A stretch of DNA of 36,931 bases from Hyphomicrobiales bacterium (GTDB taxonomy: Bacteria > Pseudomonadota > Alphaproteobacteria > Rhizobiales > Rhizobiaceae). The DNA lies in assembly GCA_900474095.1 (NCBI GenBank), contig UCOA01000051.1, positions 1 through 36,931 on the forward strand, read 5' to 3'. Below are positions 1-8,529 of this stretch, one piece after another (the first letter of the stretch is position 1; every line of letters begins with the position of its first letter). Both the position numbers and the translations under genes were made by a program. Below the pieces are notes generated by a model. The model was not told the DNA's origin and searched no databases. It worked only from the letters and a program-made list of their open reading frames with translations.

Positions 1-20
1 CCCCCTCAAGGGGGGAGATC
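1..20. repeat. Partial Rhizobiales palindromic repeat end
   Basis: The first 20 bases nearly match bases 15913-15932 inside the large inverted repeat at 15884-16032: both have CCCC, one differing base, then CAAGGGGGGAGATC. This looks like the right-hand edge of another copy whose remainder lies left of the window. It sits just upstream of nadB, probably in the nadA-nadB junction, but nadA itself is not visible. Confidence 0.6.
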
Positions 21-47
21 AGTCCGCGACTGTGGGAGCCTCAAGCA

Positions 48-1646
48 ATGCTGACTGACCATTTCCGCCCGCAATCCTTCAACGGCATCGACGATATCGT
101 CATTGTCGGCGGCGGCCTTGCAGGGCTGTTCTGCGCGCTGAAACTCAGCCCGCGTCCCGTCACCGTGCTTGCCGCCGCGCCGATCGGTCATGGTGCCTCC
201 TCCGCCTGGGCACAAGGAGGCATTGCCGCTGCCATGGGCTTGGGCGACACCATCGACAAGCATGTCGCCGACACGCTCACTGCCGGTGCCGGCATCGTCG
301 ACGAGAAGATGACGCGCCTGATGGTGGCCGAGGGACCGGCCCGCATTCACGATCTCCTGGGCTACGGCGTACCCTTCGACCGCGATCTCGAAGGCAAGCT
401 CCTTCTGTCGCGCGAGGCCGCCCATTCCGAGCGTCGCATCGTCCGCGTCAAGGGCGACATGGCCGGCAAGGCGATCATGGAAGCGTTGATTGCAGCTGTG
501 CGCAACACGCCATCGATCCGGGTTCTGGAAGGTTATGTCGTTGAGGAACTGGTGCGCCAGGGCCGCTTCATCTCTGGCGTCATCGCCCGGCCGGATGCCG
601 GGCAGTCGAAGAAGCGAGTGTCGTTCCCGGCTCGCGCCGTCGTGCTCTGCTCAGGTGGTGTCGGCCATCTTTTTTCGGTCACCACCAATCCGACCGAAGC
701 CTGCGGGCAGGGCGTCGGCATGGCGGCGCGCGCCGGCGCCATCATCGCCGATCCGGAATTCGTCCAGTTCCATCCGACGGCGATCAATATCGGCCGCGAC
801 CCGGCGCCGCTCGCAACGGAAGCCCTGCGCGGTGACGGTGCGCAACTCATCAACTCCGCCGGCCGCCGCTTCATGCTCGACATCCACCCGGACGGCGAGC
901 TTGCGCCGCGTGACATCGTTTCGCGCGGGGTCTTTGCAGAGGTTCAGGCCAAGCGCGGAGCCTTCCTCGATTGCACCAAGGCGGTGGGGGCGCATTTTCC
1001 GGAAGCGTTCCCGACGGTCTACGCCTCCTGCATGTCGGCCGGCATCGACCCGGTCACCCAGCCGATCCCGGTCGTTCCGGCCGTGCACTATCATATGGGC
1101 GGTGTGCTGACCGACGCCGAGGGCCGTACCTCGATCGATGGTCTGTGGGCCGCAGGCGAGGTCACCTCGACGGGCGTCCACGGCGCCAACCGTTTGGCCT
1201 CGAACTCTCTTCTGGAAGCGGTGGTCTTTGCCGCGCGTATCGCCGAAAACATCAAGGGCATGTTGCCGGAGCCGAAGATCACGGATTGGGGCAACAATGC
1301 CGGCGAGAACGACGATCCGGTAACACTCGAAGACAGCCCGCCGTTGACGGCGCTGCGGCATATCATGAGCGACCATGTCGGTGTCATCCGCAACAGGGAC
1401 AGTCTGAGCCATGCCATCCGCGCCATCGCCAATCTCGAGCGCCAGAATACCCGCCTGCGTTTCAGCAACATCCTCACCACGGCCAAGCTGATGACGGTTG
1501 CGGCTTTCCAACGCACCGAGAGCCGTGGTGGTCATTTCCGTTCGGATTGCCCGGAGCCGCGCCCGGAATGGAAACGCCGCACCTTCCTGACGCTCGCGGA
1601 GGCCGACCGGATCGTCGCGGACGTGACGGAGACGGAAGTGGTTTAG
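48..1646 (+). CDS. nadB: L-aspartate oxidase
   Basis: Cytoplasmic FAD enzyme that oxidises L-aspartate to iminoaspartate, the first step of de novo NAD synthesis; the product passes to quinolinate synthase NadA. The 532-residue protein has the N-terminal dinucleotide-binding loop GGGLAG near residue 22, the family stretch [14 protein letters not shown], the substrate-region HPTA, HYHMGGV and the C-terminal FAD-contact stretch [15 protein letters not shown]. Length fits the family. The ATG at 48 follows a GGGAG ribosome-binding site. nadC follows 121 bases downstream, so this is very probably the middle gene of nadABC. The spacer to nadC carries a palindromic repeat. NADH-type succinate dehydrogenase/fumarate reductase flavoproteins are related, but the context with nadC settles the call. 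Confidence 0.96.
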   Translation: MLTDHFRPQSFNGIDDIVIVGGGLAGLFCALKLSPRPVTVLAAAPIGHGASSAWAQGGIAAAMGLGDTIDKHVADTLTAGAGIVDEKMTRLMVAEGPARIHDLLGYGVPFDRDLEGKLLLSREAAHSERRIVRVKGDMAGKAIMEALIAAVRNTPSIRVLEGYVVEELVRQGRFISGVIARPDAGQSKKRVSFPARAVVLCSGGVGHLFSVTTNPTEACGQGVGMAARAGAIIADPEFVQFHPTAINIGRDPAPLATEALRGDGAQLINSAGRRFMLDIHPDGELAPRDIVSRGVFAEVQAKRGAFLDCTKAVGAHFPEAFPTVYASCMSAGIDPVTQPIPVVPAVHYHMGGVLTDAEGRTSIDGLWAAGEVTSTGVHGANRLASNSLLEAVVFAARIAENIKGMLPEPKITDWGNNAGENDDPVTLEDSPPLTALRHIMSDHVGVIRNRDSLSHAIRAIANLERQNTRLRFSNILTTAKLMTVAAFQRTESRGGHFRSDCPEPRPEWKRRTFLTLAEADRIVADVTETEVV

Positions 1647-1671
1647 ATCTCTCCGTAGCCGCCATCTTACT

Positions 1672-1704
1672 CCGTCATCCTTGGGTCAAGCCCGAGGGTG
1701 ACGG
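1672..1704. repeat. Short palindromic repeat in the nadB-nadC spacer
   Basis: An imperfect inverted repeat with 14-base arms (CCGTCATCCTTGGG and CCCGAGGGTGACGG) around a 5-base loop; the two mismatches become G-U pairs in RNA. It is related in sequence to both arms of the larger element at 17749-17849. It lies inside a probable operon and could form an intergenic mRNA hairpin. Confidence 0.7.
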
Positions 1705-1767
1705 TGGGAGGGGGCCGGTTTATGAGAAACTGAAACCTTCGCCGCCGCACTTTGAAGAGGAACCACC

Positions 1768-2676
1768 ATGCCGCTCACAGCCCTTCGCCCGGAATTGCCC
1801 GCCTTGATGGTGGAGGAGCACGTCCGCGCAGCTCTGCTGGAGGATCTCGGCCGCGCCGGTGACATCACCACTTACGCAACGATCGCGCCGGAGATGACAG
1901 GCACCGCGGAAATGAACGCCCGCGAGAACGGCGTCGTCGCCGGCATGGAACTGGCCCGCACCGCCTTCCGGATGATCGATCCGACAATTCGCTTCGATGC
2001 CCTGGTGGCGGATGGCGACCGGGTTCATCCGGGCGCCGTGCTTGCCCGTATCTCCGGACGAGCGCGCGGCCTTCTGTCGGCCGAGCGAGTGGCCCTGAAT
2101 TTCCTCATGCATCTTTGCGGTGTCGCCACCTACACATCGAAATTCGCCGGTGAGATCGCTCACACCCGCGCCAAGGTCTGCTGCACGCGCAAGACCATTC
2201 CCGGCCTGCGGGCGCTTGAAAAATACGCCGTTCGTCTCGGTGGCGGCTCCAACCATCGCTACGGGCTCGATGATGCTATACTGATCAAGGACAACCACAT
2301 CGCCGTTTCCGGCAGCGTCGCCGGCGCCGTCGACGCAGCGCGCGCCTATTGCGGCCATCTGGTCAAGATCGAGGTGGAAGTCGATGGCTTGGAACAGATG
2401 CGCGAAGCCCTGACCGCCAGCCCCGATGTCATCCTGCTCGACAATATGACGCCGGACCGGCTCGGCGAAGCTGTCGCAGCCAATGCCGCCCATTGGCAGC
2501 TTTCCGCTGATGCCTATGCGACCGATCCCCGCCGTACCCGGCTGGAGGCTTCCGGCAACGTCAATTTCCAGACTATCCGCGCCATCGCCGAAACCGGCGT
2601 CGACTACATCTCGACTTCCAAGATCACCATGGCAGCGCCGACGCTGGATATCGGTCTCGACGTCGTCATTGGCTGA
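1768..2676 (+). CDS. nadC: Nicotinate-nucleotide diphosphorylase (carboxylating)
   Basis: Quinolinate phosphoribosyltransferase: condenses quinolinate with PRPP to give nicotinate mononucleotide, CO2 and pyrophosphate, the step after NadA in NAD synthesis. The 302-residue length is typical. Recognisable family stretches are EDLGRAGDIT near the N-terminus, RKTIPGLRALEKYAV and LGGGSNHRYGLDDAILIKDNH in the centre (PRPP/quinolinate-binding arginines, lysines and His) and the late barrel segments VEVEVDGLEQ and ILLDNM. The ATG at 1768 is preceded by GAAGAGGAA. It is in the same direction as nadB and probably cotranscribed. Its stop lies only 7 bases from the end of the convergent DUF6434-like gene. 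Confidence 0.96.
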   Translation: MPLTALRPELPALMVEEHVRAALLEDLGRAGDITTYATIAPEMTGTAEMNARENGVVAGMELARTAFRMIDPTIRFDALVADGDRVHPGAVLARISGRARGLLSAERVALNFLMHLCGVATYTSKFAGEIAHTRAKVCCTRKTIPGLRALEKYAVRLGGGSNHRYGLDDAILIKDNHIAVSGSVAGAVDAARAYCGHLVKIEVEVDGLEQMREALTASPDVILLDNMTPDRLGEAVAANAAHWQLSADAYATDPRRTRLEASGNVNFQTIRAIAETGVDYISTSKITMAAPTLDIGLDVVIG

Positions 2677-2683
2677 AGGAACG

Positions 2684-2908
2684 TTACAGCCGCTTTGTTG
2701 CAGCACGCCGTCTTGTCCATTCATCCGCGACATCGCCCATCGTCTTCGCCGTACCGTCCTTGACCCAGGCCATGAAGGCCCTGTCGAACGCGAAATCCTT
2801 GCCGCATTGCGCGGTGAGGAAACGCCGGACATTCTGCGTGTTCCGGTAGGCTGGCGTCACCACGGTATCGCGGACGATGGGATCGGCATGCCAGTCGAAG
2901 CCGTTCAC
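2684..2908 (-). CDS. Small DUF6434-like protein
   Basis: A 74-residue cytoplasmic protein starting VNGFDWHADPI, with the central stretch AYRNTQNVRRFLTAQCG and the tail GKTMGDVADEWTRR-like. This pattern matches my memory of the DUF6434 family, small domains of unknown function often beside SAP-type domains; here it stands alone. I place the start at the GTG at 2908 because an AGGAG site lies five bases upstream. A longer open frame to 2977 would overlap the upstream gene. The AGGAG overlaps the TAG stop of the upstream secreted-protein gene, so the two are probably translated from one message. No enzymatic motif is visible, and no function is proposed. Confidence 0.7.
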   Translation of the reverse strand: MNGFDWHADPIVRDTVVTPAYRNTQNVRRFLTAQCGKDFAFDRAFMAWVKDGTAKTMGDVADEWTRRRAATKRL

Positions 2909-2916
2909 AGGCACTC

Positions 2917-3147
2917 CTATCGCTGCAGAACGAACGGGCAGACGAGGCGCACGCCGATCGTCAGCGACTTGCCGCAAGTGTAGCGGCAGGTCTTGAATGG
3001 ACCGTTCACCTCTTCGTCATTCAGATTGCATACGGTAATTTTCGGTTGATCCGAGCTACGGTTGCCGTTGAAATAGTCCGGAATGTTCGGTTTGTCTTCA
3101 GGCGCCGTGAGAAGTGTGCCGGCGAGAAGGAGAACTATGGTTTGCAT
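2917..3147 (-). CDS. Small exported cysteine-containing hypothetical protein
   Basis: A 76-residue protein from the ATG at 3147. It begins MQTIVLLLAGTLLTAPEDKP, a short hydrophobic stretch that looks like a signal peptide with probable cleavage near residues 14-17. The mature part would be about 60 residues with four cysteines (in VCNL, KTCRYTC and LVCPF), which suggests two disulphides in the periplasm. The open frame continues upstream to 3210, but those residues lack signal-peptide character. Its stop is embedded in the ribosome-binding site of the next gene (DUF6434-like). It is divergent from the TauE/SafE permease gene. I do not recognise the family. Confidence 0.65.
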   Translation of the reverse strand: MQTIVLLLAGTLLTAPEDKPNIPDYFNGNRSSDQPKITVCNLNDEEVNGPFKTCRYTCGKSLTIGVRLVCPFVLQR

Positions 3148-3266
3148 CGGTTCGCGCCTTGCTGTTCGACAGCCTGTATCATGTGCCGACAAGGGAACTT
3201 TTACCAGCACCGGACAGTTGGCGCAAACGAGGCTGGTTTCGGGCGTTAGCGTCTAAAGGACGGTTC

Positions 3267-3998
3267 GTGTCGACAGATATCTGGGTCTTCGCTGTTATCG
3301 GTTTCGTTGCGCAATTGATCGACGGTGCGCTGGGCATGGCCTTCGGCCTTCTATCAACCACAAGCCTGCTTGCCTTCGGCGTGCCCCCGGCAACGGCGAG
3401 TGCGATGACCCATATCGCGGAGATCTTCACGACGACGGCATCCGGAGCGTCCCACATCTATCATCGCAATATCGACTGGCGCCTCGTCCTGCGCCTGGCG
3501 CCGGCCGGCATGATCGGCGGGGCGCTGGGCGCCTTTGGCGCCTCCATGGTCGATGGCAAGATACTTGAGCCCTATGTCTCGGCTTATCTGCTCCTGGTCG
3601 GCATCTACATCCTCTTCAAGGCGTTTCGACCACTCTGGTTGCGCGAGGTCAAGGATTGGCTCGTACCCCTCGTCGGCTTCGGCGGTGGTGCGCTGGACGC
3701 GGCTGGCGGTGGCGGCTGGGGACCGATCGTCACGACCTCGCTGATCGGCCGCGGCCATGAGCCGAAGAAGGTCATCGGTTCCACCAGCCTCACCGAATTC
3801 GTCGTGACCTTGACGATCTCGCTGACCTTCATCCTGACCCTCGGCTGGTCCGAGCTCGGGTCGGCGATCGGTCTCATCCTCGGCGGCGTTCTTGCGGCGC
3901 CGGCCGGCGCTCTCGTTGTCAAGCACCTGCCGGTACGGCCGTTGATGATCGCCGTCGCCCTCGTCATCGTCATCACGTCGGCCATCAGGTTTTTCTAA
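3267..3998 (+). CDS. TauE/SafE family sulfite exporter-like permease
   Basis: Integral inner-membrane protein of 243 residues, almost entirely hydrophobic, with about eight predicted helices in the usual two-bundle TauE/SafE layout. Family hallmarks include the N-terminal VAQLIDGALGMAFG and the repeat-like VGFGGGALDAAGGGGWGP at the start of the second half. Members move organosulfur compounds, sulfite or other small anions, but the substrate here cannot be read. I choose the GTG at 3267, preceded by AAGGA with six-base spacing, because the longer frame from 3114 has a charged, non-membrane N-terminus and would overlap the divergent gene. No sulfur-metabolism gene lies beside it. Confidence 0.85.
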   Translation: MSTDIWVFAVIGFVAQLIDGALGMAFGLLSTTSLLAFGVPPATASAMTHIAEIFTTTASGASHIYHRNIDWRLVLRLAPAGMIGGALGAFGASMVDGKILEPYVSAYLLLVGIYILFKAFRPLWLREVKDWLVPLVGFGGGALDAAGGGGWGPIVTTSLIGRGHEPKKVIGSTSLTEFVVTLTISLTFILTLGWSELGSAIGLILGGVLAAPAGALVVKHLPVRPLMIAVALVIVITSAIRFF

Positions 3999-4186
3999 GC
4001 GGTTCCGGCGCCCATCAGGGCTCATCGGTTGCGCGCCACCTAAGCTGAGAGGAAGACCCAGATGGTCCTTCCGCTCGCCGCCCGGGCGGCATGCTGTATT
4101 CCCATCCTTTCATCCACTTGGAACCCCGACGATATCCATGCGTTGGGTTGGACCGCACGAGGTTGATCAACCGGAAGGATATGCAG

Positions 4187-4699
4187 ATGAAAAATCCCAT
4201 CTTGACGATGGCGCTCGCCGCCTGTGTCGCAACACCCGTCCTTGCGCAGCCCTCGTCGCAGACAGCTGTAGCCAATTTCATTGGAAAGGATGGCAAGGAG
4301 ACGGGCAGGGCGCTCTTGACCTCGGCCAAGAGCGGCGTGTTCATCGAAGTCGAGGTCACCGATCTGCCGCCGGGAAATTGGGTGGCGTTCCATATCCATG
4401 AGACCGGTGAATGCGATGCTGCGGATGGCCACGAGTCGGCCGGTACACATTTCAATCCGGGCAAGACCGAACACGGGTTCCTCGCTGTCAATGGCCCGCA
4501 CGCCGGCGACATGCCGAACCAGTATGTCGGCGATGATGGCGTCTTGCGTGCGCAGGTGTTCAACAGCATGGTCGTGCTCGACAATGCCGCAAACGGCATT
4601 CGCGGCCGGGCTCTGGTAATCCATGCCAAATCCGATGATAACCGCAGCCAACCCTCCGGCGACGCCGGCGAACGGCTGGCCTGCGCCGTGATCGAATAG
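4187..4699 (+). CDS. sodC: Periplasmic Cu,Zn superoxide dismutase
   Basis: Dismutates superoxide to oxygen and hydrogen peroxide in the periplasm. The 170-residue precursor has a signal peptide (MKNPILTMALAACVATPVLA, cut near residue 20). All metal ligands are present: copper His69, His71, His88 and His146; zinc His88, His96, His105 and Asp108. Cys76 and Cys166 would form the structural disulphide, and the C-terminal DAGERLACAVIE is typical. The ATG at 4187 has GGAAGGA seven bases upstream; the in-frame ATG at 4181 is too close to that site. The gene is convergent with the NAD regulator. The 188 bases upstream hold no other gene; a GC palindrome at 4077-4090 is the only structure seen there. 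Confidence 0.95.
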   Translation: MKNPILTMALAACVATPVLAQPSSQTAVANFIGKDGKETGRALLTSAKSGVFIEVEVTDLPPGNWVAFHIHETGECDAADGHESAGTHFNPGKTEHGFLAVNGPHAGDMPNQYVGDDGVLRAQVFNSMVVLDNAANGIRGRALVIHAKSDDNRSQPSGDAGERLACAVIE

Positions 4700-4744
4700 C
4701 GTGTTCGATGCCTCTTTCCGCGATAAGCGGGAAGGTCGGGGGAG

Positions 4745-5722
4745 CTACCGTCCGCCGACTTTCAGTCCGGGCGCCGGGCGTTCGTCGAGAATTTGGCGGC
4801 GGAAGCGGAAGAGGGCCGCCGGTCGGCCGCCGGTGGCGGCGGTCAACATGCCGGTCGGTTCGACAAGCTCGGCCCCTTCGACGAGACGGCGGAAATTCTG
4901 CTTGTGGAGATGGCGGCCGGAAATGGCCTCGACGGTCGCCTGCAGGTCGGTCAGCGTAAATTCCGGCGGCATCAGTTCGAAGATCACCGGACGGTATTTG
5001 ATCTTTCCGCGCAGCCGCGCGACGGCAGTGGCGACGATCCGGCGGTGGTCGTCGCGCATCGTCAGGCCGATCGGCGGCGTCGTCGTCGCAACCGCCCGCC
5101 CGTCGATGACGGCCTCACCGACAAGTCCGGCCTCATAGAGAAGCTCGTAACGCTCCAATACGCGCTCTTCGTCCCACGGAAAATCATCAAGCCCAAAGGC
5201 AAGCCGCATGCGGGTGCGCCGTTGCGGCAGGCCCATGCGCTCGTCCTGATGGCCGCCCGTTTCCCATAGCCGCAAGGCGGGAAGAATGGTCTGATCGATG
5301 ATCGCAGGACGGCCCTGTCGCCAGTCCTCCCAGGGAAGGTAGCTGTACCAGTCACGCCAATGGGCGCCGGCACCTGCCAGCCGCGCATTGTTTTCCGCAT
5401 CGGCACGCGTCAGCGCCAGATAGCCGACCGACACCATATGCTTGCCGCTTTCGCCGGGCGAGCGATGTCGGCCGCGGTCGCCGAAGGTATAGAGCTGTTC
5501 GATATAGCCGAGATCAAGCGCCGTCTGTTGCTCGACGCTGGCGCGCAGGCTGGTCTCGAAAGTCCGGTGGCGGGCGGGATCGAAGGGGCCGAAGGGCAGA
5601 CCGTCGCGGCTGTCCTCCTGTCCTTCGCTGACGGCGAGGATCCGCGGCGAGCGGCTGGTCACGGCGACGATCGCGGCATTGAGGCCGATCTCGACGGTGA
5701 TGGCCCTCTCGTCAACTGGCAT
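4745..5722 (-). CDS. NAD regulator: degenerate Nudix domain plus winged helix (NrtR/NadQ type)
   Basis: A 325-residue protein with an N-terminal Nudix-like fold and a C-terminal region (about residues 240-325) resembling the NrtR winged helix: RGKIKYRPVIFELMPPEFTLTDLQ-like, then KQNFRRLVE. The Nudix box region (residues 46-71) reads R60-A-S-V-E64-Q-Q-T where catalytic Nudix enzymes have REXXEE, so hydrolysis is probably lost. This is the pattern of NAD-pathway repressors that bind ADP-ribose or nucleotides, such as NrtR and alphaproteobacterial NadQ (COG4111). It is the last gene of the four-gene minus operon. Its ATG lies inside the final codons of the phosphatase gene (11-base overlap). nadB and nadC are about 3 kb away, so regulating nadABC is a plausible but unproven role. 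Confidence 0.82.
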   Translation of the reverse strand: MPVDERAITVEIGLNAAIVAVTSRSPRILAVSEGQEDSRDGLPFGPFDPARHRTFETSLRASVEQQTALDLGYIEQLYTFGDRGRHRSPGESGKHMVSVGYLALTRADAENNARLAGAGAHWRDWYSYLPWEDWRQGRPAIIDQTILPALRLWETGGHQDERMGLPQRRTRMRLAFGLDDFPWDEERVLERYELLYEAGLVGEAVIDGRAVATTTPPIGLTMRDDHRRIVATAVARLRGKIKYRPVIFELMPPEFTLTDLQATVEAISGRHLHKQNFRRLVEGAELVEPTGMLTAATGGRPAALFRFRRQILDERPAPGLKVGGR

Positions 5723-6251
5723 GGGAGACGGGCTCCGGCAGAGGCGAAAAGACAAAGGGCACATTGCCGTCCGCATCGGCGCCCCGGCCGATCGCCCTGA
5801 CAGCTGCAACCAAGCGCCCGCTGCGCGAAAGCAGGTGGTCGCCGATCTCGATCAGCCGGCTATTCGGTGTGACATAGGCGGATGCAGTGCGCAGGCGCCG
5901 CGCGAGTTCCGTCTCGTCTTGATCCGGCTGCACCGCCAAGGCGGCAATGACGGCGGCGGCCGGCGAACGGGAAATCCCCATCCAGCAGTGGATAAGCAGC
6001 GGCGCCGATTGATCCCATTGCCGCGCAAAGCCGATGATCTGCGTGACATGGCTTTCCTGCGGCGCCACCAACCCATCATTTCCGCCAAAACTGATGTCGT
6101 TGACGCCTAGCAACAGATGACGGGTCGCGTCGATCACCGCCGGGCGATGAAAGCTCTGGTCCTTGGCAAGCAGGCTGACCATCTCGCGGCAGCGGTGCCG
6201 GACGGCTACTTCGGCGATGCGAGAGAGGGGCGAAACGATGATCTGCGGCAT
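5712..6251 (-). CDS. Predicted protein tyrosine phosphatase-like protein (COG5350 type)
   Basis: A 179-residue cytoplasmic protein with the phosphate-binding loop HCWMGISRS: nucleophile Cys89, Arg95 and the following Ser, the CX5R signature of tyrosine and dual-specificity phosphatases. The sequence before it (PLLIHCW) forms the usual beta strand, and NDGLVAPQESHV may supply the general-acid loop. Alphaproteobacterial homologues are usually listed only as tyrosine phosphatase-like. Its ATG overlaps the TGA of the HD-domain gene by one base (TGATG), and its end overlaps the regulator gene, so all four genes are translationally coupled. The substrate is unknown; nucleotides or phosphoproteins are both possible. 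Confidence 0.82.
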   Translation of the reverse strand: MPQIIVSPLSRIAEVAVRHRCREMVSLLAKDQSFHRPAVIDATRHLLLGVNDISFGGNDGLVAPQESHVTQIIGFARQWDQSAPLLIHCWMGISRSPAAAVIAALAVQPDQDETELARRLRTASAYVTPNSRLIEIGDHLLSRSGRLVAAVRAIGRGADADGNVPFVFSPLPEPVSHAS

Positions 6252-6856
6252 CAGGACGCCACTCGCGCGCTGCTACGCATCGCTTCGATGGTTTCAAACC
6301 GTTCGGCGAAGAGTTTCTGCGCCTCGATCGCCGGCAGCGGATCGATCAGGATCATGTCGCGGGTGATGCCACGCGGCTGGCCGAAGAATTTTCGTGCTTC
6401 CGCAAGCGAAAACCCGGCCAGGACAGTCGCCTCGAAATAGGCGGCGATCTGGTCGGCCTTCTTGATCCTGATTTTAAGCTCGGCCGGCGTCGTGGCGGGA
6501 AGGCCGAAGCGCAGGTGAATGGCGCCTTCCAACCGTTTCTCGACCACCTTGTAGCCGCCGCCCACCACCGCCTTGAAGGGCGAGATCATATCGCCGATCA
6601 CATATTCCGGCGCATCGTGCAGCAGCGCCATCTGGCATTCGTCCGGCGTGCCATTGTACTGCCTGCGGAAAATCTCCTCGACCATCAGGCTGTGCTGGGC
6701 AACGGAAAAGGCGTGGTTGCCCTCCGTCTGGCCGTTCCAGCGGGCGACCCGCGCGAGGCCGTGGGCGATATCGGAGAGTTCGATGTCGAGCGGTGACGGA
6801 TCGAGCAGATCCAGCCGCCGTCCCGAAAGCATGCGCTGCCAGGCGCGGGCAGACAT
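6251..6856 (-). CDS. HD-domain hydrolase, YfbR-like
   Basis: A 201-residue HD superfamily metal-dependent phosphohydrolase. Metal ligands are visible: His48 or His55 in the stretch GNHAFSVAQHSL, the His80-Asp81 pair in ALLHDAPEY, and a distal Asp135 in KKADQIA. Related YfbR proteins are 5-prime nucleotidases of deoxynucleoside monophosphates; the exact substrate here is inferred only. The start ATG overlaps the stop of ygfZ (TGATG), and its own stop overlaps the phosphatase start in the same way. The placement beside a Nudix-like NAD regulator and a phosphatase suggests a nucleotide-related role. Confidence 0.86.
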   Translation of the reverse strand: MSARAWQRMLSGRRLDLLDPSPLDIELSDIAHGLARVARWNGQTEGNHAFSVAQHSLMVEEIFRRQYNGTPDECQMALLHDAPEYVIGDMISPFKAVVGGGYKVVEKRLEGAIHLRFGLPATTPAELKIRIKKADQIAAYFEATVLAGFSLAEARKFFGQPRGITRDMILIDPLPAIEAQKLFAERFETIEAMRSSARVAS

Positions 6857-7695
6857 CAGGCGCTCGCCTCGTCGGCTTCAGCCGGAAATTCAAGGCCCGT
6901 CCACGCAGGCAGCGCGAGTGTCACCGGTACGTCGCCGGCAAGGATTGCTTCACCGGCGGCAATAGCCTCGCCCGCCTTGTCGATGCGGACGATCGCCAGA
7001 CCGGAAGCACCGACGACGCTGCCGAGCGTTCCGATCAGCCGGTCCTTGACGGTCAGCGGCGTGCCGGTTGCGGGCAGGGCGGTCTCTGCGGCGACGATGA
7101 CGACGCGCCTGCGCGCCGTACCGCGATGCTGCATTCGGGATACGACCTCCTGCCCGACATAGCAGCCCTTCTTGAACGACAGTGCGCCGTTCTTGTCCAT
7201 CAGCACGTCATGCGGAAAGGCGTCCTGCAATGCATAGTCCGCACCGGAAGTCGCAATGCCAGCTGCGATCCGCAGGCGATCATATTCCTCGCCGGCGCTC
7301 GTTTCGGTTTCCTCGCCGTAGGTCCGGTAAACCGTCTGCCCCGCCTTGGCGAAACGAGCATCGCGATAGCCGCCCGATGTCTCCTCGAAATGAATGGTAA
7401 CCGCGGCCGGCGACGTGACGGAAAGCACGATCGGAAGCCGCAGCTTGTACATCGTGAGCCGCTTCAGCAGCGCCTCGGCCTGATTTGTCGCGGTTTCAAG
7501 CCGGATCGCTTCGCCGTCGCGCGTCACCAGGAAATCGAAAAGGATCTTGCCCTGCGGTGTCAGCAACGCGCCCGGTTGCGCTTCGCCATCTTCCAGTTGC
7601 CCGAGATCGGTCGTGATCAGGGCCTGCAGAAAATCCTGCGCACCTTGTCCAGACACGGTAACGACGGCGCGGTCGGCAAGGGCAGTGGGTTGCAT
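6856..7695 (-). CDS. ygfZ: YgfZ/GcvT-fold folate-binding protein
   Basis: A tetrahydrofolate-dependent protein that supports assembly or repair of certain iron-sulfur enzymes. The diagnostic motif KGCYVGQE lies at residues 176-183, with the conserved Cys178, followed by VVSRMQHRGTARRR. Length from the chosen start is 279 residues, normal for alphaproteobacterial members. The ATG at 7695 is preferred because GGATGAG precedes it; in-frame starts at 7704 and 7713 remain possible. It is the first gene of the overlapping minus operon ygfZ-HD-phosphatase-NAD regulator. The 71 bases upstream separate it from the end of the secreted hypothetical gene. Confidence 0.88.
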   Translation of the reverse strand: MQPTALADRAVVTVSGQGAQDFLQALITTDLGQLEDGEAQPGALLTPQGKILFDFLVTRDGEAIRLETATNQAEALLKRLTMYKLRLPIVLSVTSPAAVTIHFEETSGGYRDARFAKAGQTVYRTYGEETETSAGEEYDRLRIAAGIATSGADYALQDAFPHDVLMDKNGALSFKKGCYVGQEVVSRMQHRGTARRRVVIVAAETALPATGTPLTVKDRLIGTLGSVVGASGLAIVRIDKAGEAIAAGEAILAGDVPVTLALPAWTGLEFPAEADEASA

Positions 7696-7766
7696 GGGGC
7701 TCATCCTGTTCATCGGTAAACAGGTAGGATTTCATGCGAGCCTGAGCAAGCGCTTTGCGCCAGCGA

Positions 7767-8516
7767 TCAGTCTCCGGCGACGAAAAATTTCCACTGGCCG
7801 TCGGGCGTGATGCCGACACGATAGAAATTGTAGTTGCCGCCCTCTTCCATTCCGGCGACATCACCGGCGGTTACCAGCCGGAAGAGGTCGACCTTTTCGG
7901 GCGCGGTGAGCGAGGAAAGAGATTTTTCGGTGAAATAGGGCCAGACATAGATTTCGTCCGGCGTGCCCTTGTCGACCAGCACGAAGCCTGTCGACAGAAC
8001 ATCGAGCAGGATCGCCAGAATTTCGATTCCCTCCGGATCGCCGGACAATCCCTTGAGGACTTCGATGGGATCGGTACCATTTTCTCCCACCTGCGTCTGC
8101 GTCGGGCCCTTGCCGAGCAGCGACCGCAACCGTTCGATGTCGCCGGACGCCGCAGCCTCGACGATCAACTCGCGCATGCGGGCGACGGCCTGCGGAATTT
8201 TCGATACATCGAACAGCACTTCGACAGGGGCGGCCGGCGCCGAATCTTCGACCGCATCGTCCTGTTCGTCGCGAGCTGGCTTGTTCACGAGCGGATCGGG
8301 CATCGGGATCTGCATGGGTCCCACGTCGTCTGGCTCGTCTACTTCGGGGACGTCCTTGCCCCTGTCGTCCTCGTTCGCCTGCCCGGGAATCTCCTTGAGT
8401 TCGCTGAGCGCAAACGCAGCGTGCGGAGAAAGAAAGGAGGAGGCAACGAGCCCGGCAAGCAGTAACGCAGAAAATCGAACCGCAACTGGCCGGTTTGCTG
8501 ACATCTGGCGTAACAT
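7767..8516 (-). CDS. Exported hypothetical protein with acidic linker
   Basis: A 249-residue protein. Residues 1-37 form a signal peptide (positive MLRQMSANRPVAVR, hydrophobic core, then SPHAAFA). An acidic, proline-rich disordered segment follows (about residues 45-95, rich in D, E and P). The C-terminal globular part starts with IVEAAASGDIERLRSLLGKG, which resembles the helix pair of an ankyrin-like repeat, and ends in a conserved-looking aromatic region (YVWPYFTEKSL, NYNFYRVG, GQWKFFVAGD). I recall similar uncharacterised secreted proteins in Rhizobiales. A GAGG site lies upstream of the ATG at 8516. The 89-residue gene ends 13 bases upstream, so both are likely cotranscribed. Function unknown. 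Confidence 0.8.
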   Translation of the reverse strand: MLRQMSANRPVAVRFSALLLAGLVASSFLSPHAAFALSELKEIPGQANEDDRGKDVPEVDEPDDVGPMQIPMPDPLVNKPARDEQDDAVEDSAPAAPVEVLFDVSKIPQAVARMRELIVEAAASGDIERLRSLLGKGPTQTQVGENGTDPIEVLKGLSGDPEGIEILAILLDVLSTGFVLVDKGTPDEIYVWPYFTEKSLSSLTAPEKVDLFRLVTAGDVAGMEEGGNYNFYRVGITPDGQWKFFVAGD

Positions 8517-8529
8517 GGCTGCCTCGAAA

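Noticed and set aside
4077..4090. GC palindrome GCCGCCCGGGCGGC upstream of sodC
   Set aside because: Too short and without a T-run; random palindromes of this sort are common in GC-rich DNA.
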